The translations under genes and the position numbers were made by a program. Shown piece after piece: positions 25,996-35,630 of a stretch of 64,000 nt of DNA. Source of the stretch: Candidatus Kuenenia stuttgartensis (GTDB lineage: Bacteria; Planctomycetota; GCA-002687715; CAIWVZ01); NCBI GenBank assembly GCA_945860915.1, contig CAMARR010000004.1:116934-180933 (forward strand). The letters run 5' to 3'. Positions within the stretch are counted from its first letter, which is position 1, and every line of letters begins with the position of its first letter. A model generated the notes under the pieces. That model made no database searches and had not been told where the DNA came from. It worked only from the letters and a program-made list of their open reading frames with translations.

Positions 25996-27216
25996 ATGTC
26001 TGAATCTGAGCAACGCAAAGATCTCGTTCCCTCACAGCCATCGGCAATTGGCGGTGACGGGGTGGTGCCTTCTTCGGCACTCGAGCCTATTACGCAGGTT
26101 TTGCGGGCTCAGGTCGAACTGCTCTCTCGCATGGAGCAAAGGCAGCAGGATCTCGAGCGCGCAGTCAAGGACGAGCGGAGGACCGAGGTCAATATTAGGT
26201 CAGCCGAAGCGCTCAATGAGTCCTTCAACGGGATGCGACGCGTTCAAGAAGCGCTCGCGGATCGGTTGGAGAAGTCGGACGAGACAGCACGTCGTCCATG
26301 GATCATGGTGGCGCTCGTGGTCCTTGCGGTGTCAATCGTGGCTGCTGCATGGTGGCTCCGGGATGGCGTGGAGCCGCTGAAGGAACTTGCATCTCGCAAG
26401 AATGGTGATGACGCACTCTCCGCCGCGCTTGCCCGTCTTGAGAATCGCGTCGGCGGAGTTGAAGAGCGCGACCGGGACTCGTTTCGACGCGAATTAGACG
26501 AGCTTCGAAAGACGGTCGATGTGCTGCGCTTTGAACGCGACGGAGCCTGGCGCGAACGGGATGCCGCCAACGCCTCTGGGGTCGCGACCACGCAGTTGTT
26601 GGAGGAGACGCGCAAGGCTCTGGTCGCTGCTGAAACCAAACTTCAGACATCGGACAAGGAAATCGGGCGATTGGCCGCTGACTCGGCCGCCGACAAGAGA
26701 CTACTTGCCGAACTTGCCAAGGTAGTTGACGGATTGAAGTCGGTTGTTGCGAAGGCCCCCAACCCTGTCGTCGCTGTTCCCGAAAGCCGTCCGTCGACGT
26801 CGGATTCCGGCGCGGCGATCGAGGCTTCACCGCCTAATGGAGCCATTCCGTTTGCGGTCGAGTCCCTACAGAAACTCAACGACCTACTGCGCCGGCATCG
26901 TGGAAGCGATCGATACGTGATGATGAGGGCAGAACGCATCGAGGGCCGTAAACTTCGCGGCGTGACGCTCGAAGTGAGAGGCGCAGACGGTTCGGTTTCT
27001 CGAACGATCGAAGCGGACTCTCTCAGTGTTTATCTCGCAGCGCGTGGCGACCTACTTGAGCTGGAATTCGAACGCGGCGGTGTTGTCTTCAGGCTTAGCA
27101 CGGCCGCCAAACCTGTACGTAGCCCATTCTTCAACGATCGGTATCAAATCGTGGTGCTAGGCATCGAGGGAAAGGCTTGGATTGAGGCTGCTTTCCCATT
27201 CGTTTCCGTGCGCTGA
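25996..27216 (+). CDS. Hypothetical membrane protein with coiled coil
   Basis: A 406-residue unrecognised protein. Residues ~30-95 are a charged coiled coil, residues ~103-120 form a membrane segment (IMVALVVLAVSIVAAAWW), and a second long coiled coil follows to ~residue 250. A Ser/Pro-rich linker leads to a compact C-terminal domain of ~120 residues with VESLQKLNDLLRRHRG and many beta strands. The layout (cytoplasmic coiled coil, membrane segment, external coiled coil, small domain) suggests a signalling or structural linker across the membrane. It directly precedes the diguanylate cyclase gene. Confidence 0.6.
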   Translation: MSESEQRKDLVPSQPSAIGGDGVVPSSALEPITQVLRAQVELLSRMEQRQQDLERAVKDERRTEVNIRSAEALNESFNGMRRVQEALADRLEKSDETARRPWIMVALVVLAVSIVAAAWWLRDGVEPLKELASRKNGDDALSAALARLENRVGGVEERDRDSFRRELDELRKTVDVLRFERDGAWRERDAANASGVATTQLLEETRKALVAAETKLQTSDKEIGRLAADSAADKRLLAELAKVVDGLKSVVAKAPNPVVAVPESRPSTSDSGAAIEASPPNGAIPFAVESLQKLNDLLRRHRGSDRYVMMRAERIEGRKLRGVTLEVRGADGSVSRTIEADSLSVYLAARGDLLELEFERGGVVFRLSTAAKPVRSPFFNDRYQIVVLGIEGKAWIEAAFPFVSVR

Positions 27217-27273
27217 CTCTTCGGTCAAAACTGCCGATAAATGGGACAGGCCGAGCTCCTCGCCTATCACCCC

Positions 27274-28539
27274 ATGTCTAAGCGCCGTCCACTCCGGGCA
27301 CCGACCCGCCTAACGCTCATCTTGGTCATGCTCGCGGTTCTTGCCGCGTCGATTACCGAAGTCGCATTTCGCAAGGCGGCAAAGCAGGTCGGAGAGATCA
27401 ATGCCGAGGCGTTGACGCTAGTGCAGAGGTCACATGCTGAGGCATTGATTTCGCTTTCAATCATGGTGTTCGTTGCGGGACTTGTAGGAAGTCTCGTGGC
27501 TTGGTTCGTCATCACGGATCCAGTACGTCGCATCGTGACTGCGTTGCGGTCAGGAGACACCGGCGAATTGAAGCGACTCGCGGGTCCGAGCTTTCAGCCC
27601 GAGATGGCGGAAGTTGCTCTGGCCGCCACCAAAGTCGTTGAGGATCTCGAATCAGAACGCGACCGCTCCGAGCGTGAGCACCACGCCGCAGCGATCTCGA
27701 GCGCCCAGCGGGGACGCGAACTTGAATTGCTGGTCGACCTCTCGTCCCGCATTCACGGCGCATCCTCCATTCCCGAGATTATCGTGGAAGTGAAGAAAGG
27801 CCTGGCGAAGCTATTCCCAGGTCAGAACGCTGACGTCAAAGAAACCAAGTCAGCGCCGCTCGGCGACGGTGTTCTGGTGGCGTCAATTCTTGCGGGCGAA
27901 CGCCCATGCGGCTTCATTCACGTTTCAGTCAACGGACCTCACAGCGATTCACGCGAGGCGCAGCAACACTTGCTGGATGTTGTTGCGGGACACGCTTCGT
28001 TGGCGGCTGGAGGCGTCCGGACGCGTCGCAAGCTGGAGCGACAGTCGCTTCGAGACCCGCTCACGGGGCTCTACAATCGTCGTTATCTGGCAGAGACTCT
28101 TCCACGCGAAGTCGCGCGGTCAATGCGCCTTGGACAACCTGTGGCCGTCCTTGCCTTCGATGTGGATCACTTCAAAGCATTTAACGACGCACATGGTCAT
28201 CCGGGCGGCGATCTCGCGCTCAAGTTAGTCGGCAAGTTGTTGAGCGATGAAATTCGCGCGGGTGACATGGCGTGCCGTCAAGGTGGCGAGGAATTCGCTG
28301 TTGTGATGCCTGGGGCTGATGTCGCGATTGCAACCGCACGCGCAGAGACTCTTCGCTCGAGCATCGCGCGAACGCCAGTGCAGCTCGCGGACGGCACCGT
28401 CCAGTGCATCACAGTATCGGTGGGAGTCGCGGTTTATCCCATCCACGCGCCCTCGGGTAACGAGTTACTCGTCGCGGCAGACACGGCACTTTATCGTGCG
28501 AAGGCCGCTGGACGCGATCGAATCGCCGTCGTCGCCTAG
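27274..28539 (+). CDS. Membrane-bound diguanylate cyclase (GGDEF)
   Basis: A 421-residue protein with two membrane segments (residues ~12-30 and ~59-80), a short HAMP-like helix, a GAF-like region (~148-245) and a C-terminal GGDEF domain. The cyclase looks active: DPLTGLYNRRYL, FDVDHFKAFNDAHGHPGGD and the catalytic GGEEF at 337-341. An intact inhibitory site RxxD (RAGD, 328-331) lies five residues before it, so product feedback is expected. It makes c-di-GMP from two GTP. The window also holds a c-di-GMP-I riboswitch ahead of a sigma factor, so output and sensor may be linked in this organism. An in-frame start 11 codons earlier (27241) is possible. Confidence 0.92.
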   Translation: MSKRRPLRAPTRLTLILVMLAVLAASITEVAFRKAAKQVGEINAEALTLVQRSHAEALISLSIMVFVAGLVGSLVAWFVITDPVRRIVTALRSGDTGELKRLAGPSFQPEMAEVALAATKVVEDLESERDRSEREHHAAAISSAQRGRELELLVDLSSRIHGASSIPEIIVEVKKGLAKLFPGQNADVKETKSAPLGDGVLVASILAGERPCGFIHVSVNGPHSDSREAQQHLLDVVAGHASLAAGGVRTRRKLERQSLRDPLTGLYNRRYLAETLPREVARSMRLGQPVAVLAFDVDHFKAFNDAHGHPGGDLALKLVGKLLSDEIRAGDMACRQGGEEFAVVMPGADVAIATARAETLRSSIARTPVQLADGTVQCITVSVGVAVYPIHAPSGNELLVAADTALYRAKAAGRDRIAVVA

Positions 28540-28557
28540 ACCGAGTATCATGCCCCC

Positions 28558-29982
28558 ATGCCATTCATGGGGCAGTCTCGAACCAAGCTCAATACCGAGG
28601 CGGAAGGCCCGAAGGCTTGGACTGTCACGGAGGCGTCCGAGTTGGTGCGCCGCTCCCTCGAATCGGAATTCGGCGACATCACGGTAGAGGGATCCCTTTC
28701 CGGGGCGAAAATTTGGGGAACCTCCGGCCATTTGTATTTCAAGCTTGAAGACGAGGGTGCCGTCCTTGATGCCGCCATGTGGCGGAATGACGTCAGATTG
28801 CTGACATTCGAGCCTCAGAATGGGATGAGAGTCAGAGCCCGGGGCAAAATCACCTATTTCGCCAAGGGTGGACGACTTCAAATGTCTTGCCGGTCTTTGG
28901 AAGTTGCCGGCGGTGTCGGCGAGAGGGAGAAGCGACTCCGAGAGTTGCGCGCGCGGCTTGAGGCCGAGGGGGCCCTCGACCCATCTAGGAAGAGACCCAT
29001 ACCGACGTTGCCGAGGAAGATCGCCTTGGTGACATCGCAAGACGGCGCTGTCATCAGGGATCTGTTGACGATCATCTTGCGTCGATTTCCAAGGGCTCAC
29101 CTGATCGTCGTGCCTGTTCGAGTCCAAGGCGAAGGGGCTAGCGAGTCCGTCGCCGAGGGAATCCGGCGCGCCATATTGACTCAAGTCGATGTCATGATTG
29201 TCGGTCGTGGAGGCGGTTCGAAGGAGGACCTTTGGGCGTTTAACGAAGAGCCTGTCGCGCGAGCAATCTTCGCATCACCGATTCCGGTGATCACCGCAAT
29301 CGGACATGAAACCGACCATACCTTGGCCGACGATGTTTCTGATCGTCGTGCCGCGACGCCTTCGGAGGCAGGTGAACTCGTCGTGCCCGAACTCACGGGA
29401 CTTGAGTCGGACTTAGCACGCGGCCAATTGAGGCTCCACAGCGCATTGCAGGGTCTCATCCGCGATGTCAGAGTGACTGTTGAGAGCCTCGGTTCGCGGC
29501 CTGCGTTGTCCGATCCGCTTCAGCGTGTCGTCGAGGTCCGGCAAGAGCTGGATGATTCGGAACGGCGACTGATTGTCGCTCTTGAATCCGGCGCCTCCCG
29601 GCGCCACCAAGGGATCGCCGCATTAGGACGTGTGCTTGACGCCCATCGTCCCAACCTCGTGTTGCGGGACGCACAGTCGCGGATACGAACAATGTCCGAT
29701 AGACTCGTCGCGGCGGTGACCCGACCACTTACACTCCAACAAGCCAAAGTTGGGGCTCTGGGCGCGAGCCTCACCGCCCTCAACCCGGTGGCAGTCCTTG
29801 GGCGCGGATTTTCCCTCACTTGGGTGGACCGGGGAGGGAAGCGCGAGCTTGTCAGGTCGGCAGCCGATGTACCGAATGGTGTCGAAGTGACGACTTCTTT
29901 CGCGTCGGGCACGGATCTTGTTTCGGTGTCAAAGGGAGAGAGCAAGCGATCTATCCCTGAGTCCGACTCACCTACGAAGTAG
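28558..29982 (+). CDS. xseA: Exodeoxyribonuclease VII large subunit
   Basis: A 474-residue XseA. The N-terminal OB-fold (VEGSLSGAKIWGTSGHLYFKL) binds single-stranded DNA. The catalytic core has KIALVTSQDGAVIRDLLTI, the RGGGSKEDLWAFNEE motif and ITAIGHETDHTLADDVSD, as in the family. A helical tail follows and the end LGRGFSLTWV is conserved. With several XseB copies it degrades single-stranded DNA from both ends in mismatch repair and damage processing. It starts 18 bases after the cyclase gene and leads the xseA-xseB-ispA-dxs cluster seen in many bacteria. Confidence 0.95.
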   Translation: MPFMGQSRTKLNTEAEGPKAWTVTEASELVRRSLESEFGDITVEGSLSGAKIWGTSGHLYFKLEDEGAVLDAAMWRNDVRLLTFEPQNGMRVRARGKITYFAKGGRLQMSCRSLEVAGGVGEREKRLRELRARLEAEGALDPSRKRPIPTLPRKIALVTSQDGAVIRDLLTIILRRFPRAHLIVVPVRVQGEGASESVAEGIRRAILTQVDVMIVGRGGGSKEDLWAFNEEPVARAIFASPIPVITAIGHETDHTLADDVSDRRAATPSEAGELVVPELTGLESDLARGQLRLHSALQGLIRDVRVTVESLGSRPALSDPLQRVVEVRQELDDSERRLIVALESGASRRHQGIAALGRVLDAHRPNLVLRDAQSRIRTMSDRLVAAVTRPLTLQQAKVGALGASLTALNPVAVLGRGFSLTWVDRGGKRELVRSAADVPNGVEVTTSFASGTDLVSVSKGESKRSIPESDSPTK

Positions 29983-30035
29983 AGTGCCGACTGGCCGAGC
30001 CTCTGCTACCTTTTTCCCTTCCGAGTTCTCCTCCC

Positions 30036-30296
30036 ATGACCGACCCTGATCATCAGCCCACATTCGAGACGAAGCTCGCGGAGCTCGAGCGCCTCATTCG
30101 CGATCTCGAGGGTGGACGATTGGGTTTGGAAGATTCGATCGCCACATTCGAAAAGGGCAAGGCGATTCATCGCGATCTCCTTAAGCAGCTTGGCGCGTAC
30201 GAGCGTCGTATCGAGGTGTTGATGCGCGCGGATGACGGCACCGATCGACTTGATGACGGAAGTCGTCTAGATCCATCAGGGACCTCAGGTGGCTGA
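30036..30296 (+). CDS. xseB: Exodeoxyribonuclease VII small subunit
   Basis: An 86-residue XseB (the usual length is 70-85). The signature two-helix motif reads FETKLAELERLIRDLEGG and LEDSIATFEKGKAIHRDL. XseB binds the helical tail of XseA and is required for nuclease activity. The C-terminal ~20 residues are disordered and Asp/Ser-rich. Its 3' end overlaps the prenyl synthase start by 8 bases. Confidence 0.93.
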   Translation: MTDPDHQPTFETKLAELERLIRDLEGGRLGLEDSIATFEKGKAIHRDLLKQLGAYERRIEVLMRADDGTDRLDDGSRLDPSGTSGG

Positions 30297-31170
30297 ACGG
30301 GTTCAGGATCTCCTTCTGCGAGCGGCCGCCGCCGTTGACGCAGAACTCGATCACGCTTTGCCGAAGGCCAAGGACGAGCCAATGCGTGTCCACGAGGCGA
30401 TGCGCTACTCAGTCTTCTCGGGAGGGAAGAGGCTTCGGCCTGCTATTGCGTTGGCTGTCGGAGAGGCACTCGGTTTGGCAACGAACATTTCCGTTGCCTG
30501 CGGTGCCGCCATCGAGCTCATTCATGCCTTCAGTCTCGTCCACGACGACCTCCCAGCGATGGACGACGACGATCTTCGTCGGGGTCGACCGACGAATCAC
30601 AAGGTTTACGGCGAAGCCGTTGCGATCTTGGCCGGCGACGCTCTCTCGGTGCTCGCGTTCGAGGTTTTGGCTCAGCGATTGCCAGCCGGCCCCGGCCTTG
30701 GGGCGGCGGTCCTTGAGCTCGCCCGGGCGTCGGGCACCTTCGGGATGATCGGTGGGCAGATCCTCGACCTCGAGGCCGAGGGGAAATCACCTACCGTCCC
30801 CTTGGTCGACCGAATCCATTTGATGAAAACCGCGGCACTTCTTCGCGCTTCGGCCACCCTTCCTGCCCTGGCGGGGGGGGCGTCGCAGGAAGCGGTCGAC
30901 GCTATGAGGGCTTACGGCACCGCACTTGGACTGTCCTTCCAGATCGTGGATGATGTTCTGGACGAGACTTCCACTCCGGAGGAACTTGGAAAGGGAACTG
31001 GTAAGGATCGTGATCGAGGCAAGATGACGTACCCTGTTGCCGTTGGGGTTGAAGCGTCGTTAGCACGCGCCAAGACCCTTGCACATGAGGCGGCGTTGGT
31101 CGCGGCCCCGTTCGATCGGACGGGTGCGCTCTCGGCGTTGGCCGATTTCGTTGTGGAACGACGATCCTAG
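30289..31170 (+). CDS. ispA: Short-chain polyprenyl diphosphate synthase (FPP/GGPP synthase)
   Basis: A 293-residue trans-prenyltransferase that adds IPP to allylic diphosphates. The first aspartate-rich motif is VHDDLPAMDDDDLRRGRPT and the second FQIVDDVLDETS, with GGKRLRP upstream for IPP binding. The two-residue insertion in DDLPAMDDDD marks the bacterial FPP/GGPP class. Product length cannot be read from the sequence with certainty, and the residues before motif I are IHAFSLV. The start is GTG, overlapping xseB by 8 bases. Followed by dxs, it forms an isoprenoid supply unit. Confidence 0.92.
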   Translation: MAERVQDLLLRAAAAVDAELDHALPKAKDEPMRVHEAMRYSVFSGGKRLRPAIALAVGEALGLATNISVACGAAIELIHAFSLVHDDLPAMDDDDLRRGRPTNHKVYGEAVAILAGDALSVLAFEVLAQRLPAGPGLGAAVLELARASGTFGMIGGQILDLEAEGKSPTVPLVDRIHLMKTAALLRASATLPALAGGASQEAVDAMRAYGTALGLSFQIVDDVLDETSTPEELGKGTGKDRDRGKMTYPVAVGVEASLARAKTLAHEAALVAAPFDRTGALSALADFVVERRS

Positions 31171-31179
31171 AATCTCATC

Positions 31180-33096
31180 ATGACATTGCTCGAGCGCATC
31201 AATGACCCCTCCGACCTGAGGCAATTGCCCATGTCGGATTTGCCGATTGTGGCTGCAGAGATTCGTGAACTCATCACGAAGGTGCTCGAGAAGAACGGCG
31301 GCCATCTTGCATCGGGACTCGGTGTGGTGGACCTCACGTTAGCCCTTCATTACACCCATGACTTCCTGCGCGACACGTTGATTTGGGACGTCTCTCATCA
31401 GTCCTACCCACATAAGATCATCACCGGGCGTCGCGACCGATTTCACACCATCCGCCAACGCCACGGTCTCGCGGGATACACACACCCAGCGGAGAGTCCC
31501 TACGATCACTACCTGTTCGCTCACGCGGGGACGAGCATTTCGACTGCGCTTGGCATGGCTCTGGGCAAGGCTGAAGACCCGGATCATCGGGCTGTCGCCG
31601 TGATCGGCGACGCATCCCTTGCGACCGGTGTGGCCCTCGAAGCTCTTAATCACGCGGGTACCGTAAAGGACGCGAATCTCCTTGTCATTTTGAATGACAA
31701 CGAGATGTCCATTTCGAAGTCCGTAGGCGCAATCTCGGATTACCTCTCGCGCGTTCGTGCGGGGACGGGCTACGCTGAGGCCAAGGATGCCCTCCACCGC
31801 TTGGTGAAGTCGATCCCCGTGGTCGGCGAACGCATCGATCGTGCGATCGATCAGGCAAGAGACGTCATTTCTCGCACGATCAATCCTGCCGGCGCATTAT
31901 TTGAGGCCTTTGGACCACGCTACATCGGACCCGTGAACGGGCACGATATTCCACACTTGGTCTCCCTTCTTTCCGATCTCAGGCGGCAGCGCGGCTTCAC
32001 GATGTTGCATGTCATCACTGAGAAAGGACATGGACATCCACGCGCGGCGCAAGACCCGGTTGCTCTCCACGGTGTTTCCCCTAAAGTCGAACCGCACGAC
32101 AGTCCGGATCTTGAGTTTCCGACTCAGGGTGAAACGACGTGGTCGAACATCTTCGCCGAGGCTTTGATCGCACGAGGCAAGCGCGATCCGGATGTCCATG
32201 TGATCACCGCGGCTATGCCGGACAATACCGGTGTATCCAAGTTCGCGAAGCACTTCCCCGAGCGCACACACGACGTTGGCATCTGCGAGCAGCACGGCGT
32301 TGCGTTCGCTTCCGGTCTCCGGAAAGCGGGCAAGAAGCCTGTCGTCGCGATATTCTCAACATTTCTCCAGCGTGCCTACGACGAGATCTTCCAAGAGATC
32401 TCTTTGAACCATGTTCCGGTCACGATGTGCCTCGATCGCGCAGGCGTCGTCGGGCCAGACGGAGCTACCCACAACGGTTCCTACGACATCGCCTACCTCA
32501 GGTCATTTCCCGGAATAGATCTGTACTCAGCGCGCGATGCGACGGAATTCCGCGCGATGCTTGACTTGGCCTTGGATGGGCCGAACCCTGCAGCGATTCG
32601 CTACCCTCGGACTTTTGCGGTTCACCCAACAAAGGAGCTGCCTCAGCGATCGCCGTTGGTCCTTGGCAAGTCCGAGACGCTTCGAAGCGGCGGTGACGGC
32701 GCGATTTTGGCGTTGGGGCATCTGACCTACCATGCGCTCGCAGCCGCCGAACTGTTGGCGGCGAATGGAGTCGAACTCACGGTAGTCAACGCGAGGTTCG
32801 TGCGGCCGCTTGATCTCGATGCGGTGCGCGAATTGACCGAGCGCTTTGAACACGTTTTCACGTTGGAAGAGCACACGATTCGGGGCGGTTTCGGATCTCA
32901 CGTGTTGGAAGAGCTCGCGATGGTTCGCGGTCGCACAGATCGCTTGCGTCCGATCGCGTTGCCTGACGCATTTGTTCCACACGGCACACGGTCTGAGATG
33001 CTCCGCGAATTGGCCTTTGACCCGCGCGGGCTGGCGGCCCGGATGCAAGCCGTCCTGCTTGGGCGTGCTCTCGAGTTCCCGGTTCCTACTCCGTAG
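31180..33096 (+). CDS. dxs: 1-deoxy-D-xylulose-5-phosphate synthase
   Basis: A 638-residue thiamine-diphosphate enzyme, full length, catalysing the first step of the non-mevalonate isoprenoid pathway (pyruvate plus glyceraldehyde 3-phosphate). Domain I carries the ThDP/metal motif GDASLATGVALEALNHAG followed by NDNEMSIS. Domain II has DVGICEQHGVAFASG with the catalytic Glu, and RAGVVGPDGATHNGSYD and IRYPR are DXS-typical. The C-terminal transketolase domain ends normally. It starts 9 bases after ispA, so the pathway's entry enzyme and its prenyl synthase are cotranscribed. Confidence 0.95.
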   Translation: MTLLERINDPSDLRQLPMSDLPIVAAEIRELITKVLEKNGGHLASGLGVVDLTLALHYTHDFLRDTLIWDVSHQSYPHKIITGRRDRFHTIRQRHGLAGYTHPAESPYDHYLFAHAGTSISTALGMALGKAEDPDHRAVAVIGDASLATGVALEALNHAGTVKDANLLVILNDNEMSISKSVGAISDYLSRVRAGTGYAEAKDALHRLVKSIPVVGERIDRAIDQARDVISRTINPAGALFEAFGPRYIGPVNGHDIPHLVSLLSDLRRQRGFTMLHVITEKGHGHPRAAQDPVALHGVSPKVEPHDSPDLEFPTQGETTWSNIFAEALIARGKRDPDVHVITAAMPDNTGVSKFAKHFPERTHDVGICEQHGVAFASGLRKAGKKPVVAIFSTFLQRAYDEIFQEISLNHVPVTMCLDRAGVVGPDGATHNGSYDIAYLRSFPGIDLYSARDATEFRAMLDLALDGPNPAAIRYPRTFAVHPTKELPQRSPLVLGKSETLRSGGDGAILALGHLTYHALAAAELLAANGVELTVVNARFVRPLDLDAVRELTERFEHVFTLEEHTIRGGFGSHVLEELAMVRGRTDRLRPIALPDAFVPHGTRSEMLRELAFDPRGLAARMQAVLLGRALEFPVPTP

Positions 33097-33125
33097 GTTC
33101 CGCCCTAGGGTAGGATCGGTGCTGT

Positions 33126-33995
33126 ATGAATGGGCCCTCGCCCCTCGACGGGCAATTTCGCGCACGTTGCGCGGCACTCGCGCGTCGCCTCGCTTCGAGG
33201 CTTCGCAAAGGCGCCGCGGACGGTGGCCGGTCTCCATCCGAGGGAAGGGTGGAGTTTAGAGAGCATCGCCTCTATGTTCCGGGAGACGACCTGCGGGACC
33301 TCGATTGGAATGCGTACGCGCGGCTAGACACGTGGGTCACTAAGTCGAGGACCCGGGACGAAGCGCCCGAACTCTTGCTCATCATCGATCGGTCGGGCTC
33401 GATGGGCCCGCCCGGGAGCGATCAGGATCGCATGACGCTTCAGTGGGGTTGTGCGGCTGGGTTTGTGGCGCTCGCCGCGAGCGGACGTGTCACGCTTGCC
33501 ATTCCCGATCGATCCGGGGTTCTAAAAACCGTCTTTCGAGGTCAAGGGACGTCGAACATCCCCGCTTGGGTTAGGGCTATCGAGGCACTTCCATTGCCGC
33601 AGGGGAGCCAGGGCGCGCTAGGTCTCAGTGAATGGCCGAGCTCCGGCCCGGGAGTGGCTCTTTTGCTCCTTACCGACGCATTGGGTGCCGGTGCACCCGC
33701 CGGAATCGCGACGCGAGTTGCCTCCGCTCCATGCGGCGGGACGATCGGGCTTGTCATGGCGCACGCGAGGCCGCAGCACAGTGGGCGCGGGCGCATCATC
33801 GGACTCGAGGGCGAGCCGGAACTCGAATGCGATGACCTCTCTGCCATCGAGAAAATCGTGGCCGAAGAGCGGAAGCGACATGTCGAGTCGATTCAATCCT
33901 CATGTCGGCGACATGGCTCGCGATGCGTCGTGGGGACGGCCGGCGATGTCGTGGAGAAGCTGGTCACGAGCTGGGTACTTGGGGGAAACTCCTAG
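33126..33995 (+). CDS. DUF58 domain protein
   Basis: A 289-residue protein with the DUF58 signature EHRLYVPGDDLRDLDWNAYARLDTW, visible as YxPGDDxRxxDWNAxAR, and a following von Willebrand A-like region with a DxSxS motif (LLIIDRSGSMGPP). DUF58 proteins usually sit with a MoxR-type AAA+ ATPase and BatA-like membrane proteins in systems thought to help metal insertion or envelope protein assembly. Here the BatA-like gene follows and overlaps by 1 base, but no MoxR gene lies next to them in this window. Confidence 0.85.
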   Translation: MNGPSPLDGQFRARCAALARRLASRLRKGAADGGRSPSEGRVEFREHRLYVPGDDLRDLDWNAYARLDTWVTKSRTRDEAPELLLIIDRSGSMGPPGSDQDRMTLQWGCAAGFVALAASGRVTLAIPDRSGVLKTVFRGQGTSNIPAWVRAIEALPLPQGSQGALGLSEWPSSGPGVALLLLTDALGAGAPAGIATRVASAPCGGTIGLVMAHARPQHSGRGRIIGLEGEPELECDDLSAIEKIVAEERKRHVESIQSSCRRHGSRCVVGTAGDVVEKLVTSWVLGGNS

Positions 33996-35587
33996 TGGCC
34001 TTCCTTGAGCCTCTATGGCTAATTCTGATTCCTGTCGTCATTGGCATGGCTCTCTGGAGAGGCAAGGCCGTGCATCGGGTGGTGGTCGCAGATTGGGAGC
34101 TTTATCAGCGTGCGATGCAGCGGATGTCACGTGCGGTGCGAGGGCGGTCTCGTTTTGAGTCAACATGGAGACTTGTGCCACCAATTCTGCTTGTGCTTGC
34201 GATGGCGCAACCCGAGTGGACTTCACCGCGGGAAGCCGTGATTCTTCTTGACCGTTCGGCGGGAGGGGGATCCTTAGCCGCGGAAGGGACCCGGATCGAG
34301 AGAGCGCTCGCGAAGGCGCGGAAAGCCCTGCCTTCTGCCTTGGTTATGGGGGTTCCTCCTAGTTCCAATCCAGCTGCGTTGACTCAGCCATCGGGAATCA
34401 CGAATTCGACGCGTGATCTGATTGACGCGGCCGCGACTTTGGTGGCCGCAGGACGAACGGTGGCGGTCGCAACATGGAGGCGCGGTGATTGGCCTAAGGA
34501 ACTGGGGGTCTATGTCGTGACAGACTCGAACCCTAATTCTGGAATTGTGGCAACGAGTCTTGGCGATGACGGATCCCTTTGGGTGAGGATTGCTGGCAGA
34601 ACGGGCATCCTTCGTCGGCGATTGGTTGCTTACGGCACCACGGGTGAAGTGCTTGTGACGAGCGAAGTCGATTCAGAGAGTTCTTTCAAGGTCACCATTC
34701 GCGAGCCTGTGGCGCGCGACGTGAGAGAGCTCAGACTTGAGCCTGCCGACTCAGACCCATCGGATGACGTGGTGCTTCTCCGGCCCGCTGATTCGGTTCT
34801 TCGTATCGGCGTTGCGGCAGGCGTTTCGACCGATGTGGTCAGGGCCCTTCGATCAATCCCAAGAGCGGATGTGCTTGAAACCACAGATCGCACGGTTGAC
34901 ATGGCCGTGGGCTATCAGGGCGATCGTGTTTCGTTGCTGATGCGACCTTCAGAATGGCCGCCAGACCTAGGGCGAGTAGTCGCGCAGCGGGTCGGAATCG
35001 GGGTTAGCGGCCAGGGTGCGCTCGGTTTATTGAATGACCCTGTGGCGAGCGTTGGCCTCATCTGGTCGCCCGAGGCCGCACCACCAGATTTCACTGTGGC
35101 CGCAACTGCAGGAACAGAACCCTTGCTCCTGCGCCGAGGGAGTCAATGGGTGCTACTGGCCGAGTCGAGTTCCGGTGATTGGGCAAAACGCGCGATATTC
35201 CCTCGAGTGATTGCGGCGATCGCGGCTACGGCGGGTAGTGGGGCACGTGTCATGGTGACACGGTGTGGAGAAGTTGTGGAGATTCCGACGGCCTCGGGAC
35301 AGGGCGTTCGCATCGAAGCTGACGGAAGTCGATCCTCACTTTCGGCGGTAGGCAACGTCTTCCATCTAACAGCGTCGACGCCCGGATTGGTGCGGGTCGA
35401 GCACGACGGCGTCCTATCGGAGGCTTCCTTCGCCGTTCTGTCGGAGGCAGCCAGCCTTTCTCAGGCCGGAGATGAGGTTGCCAAAGATCCGGCTCCGGTG
35501 GTGATCCAGGGCCGGGTCTCTCTTTCAGGGTTTCTCTTTTGGTTTGCAGCGGCGATCGCGGTTTGGCTAGCCTGTAGGCATACGTGA
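33995..35587 (+). CDS. BatA-like membrane protein
   Basis: A 530-residue protein. The N-terminus FLEPLWLILIPVVIGMALW is the aerotolerance-regulator (BatA) membrane segment, followed by a second segment (WRLVPPILLVLAMAQPEW). A weak VWA-like stretch comes next (AVILLDRSAGGG), in which the metal-site Ser pattern DxSxS is degraded to DRSAG. The C-terminus ends in another membrane helix (FLFWFAAAIAVWLAC). The GTG start at 33995 shares a base with the preceding TAG stop and has GGGGGA 8 bases before it. A longer reading from 33902 would overlap the DUF58 gene extensively. It likely works with the DUF58 protein. Confidence 0.7.
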   Translation: MAFLEPLWLILIPVVIGMALWRGKAVHRVVVADWELYQRAMQRMSRAVRGRSRFESTWRLVPPILLVLAMAQPEWTSPREAVILLDRSAGGGSLAAEGTRIERALAKARKALPSALVMGVPPSSNPAALTQPSGITNSTRDLIDAAATLVAAGRTVAVATWRRGDWPKELGVYVVTDSNPNSGIVATSLGDDGSLWVRIAGRTGILRRRLVAYGTTGEVLVTSEVDSESSFKVTIREPVARDVRELRLEPADSDPSDDVVLLRPADSVLRIGVAAGVSTDVVRALRSIPRADVLETTDRTVDMAVGYQGDRVSLLMRPSEWPPDLGRVVAQRVGIGVSGQGALGLLNDPVASVGLIWSPEAAPPDFTVAATAGTEPLLLRRGSQWVLLAESSSGDWAKRAIFPRVIAAIAATAGSGARVMVTRCGEVVEIPTASGQGVRIEADGSRSSLSAVGNVFHLTASTPGLVRVEHDGVLSEASFAVLSEAASLSQAGDEVAKDPAPVVIQGRVSLSGFLFWFAAAIAVWLACRHT

Positions 35588-35630
35588 TTCCCTTGGAGTT
35601 GTGGCGGGGGCGTCAGCGTGGGGATTTCAA

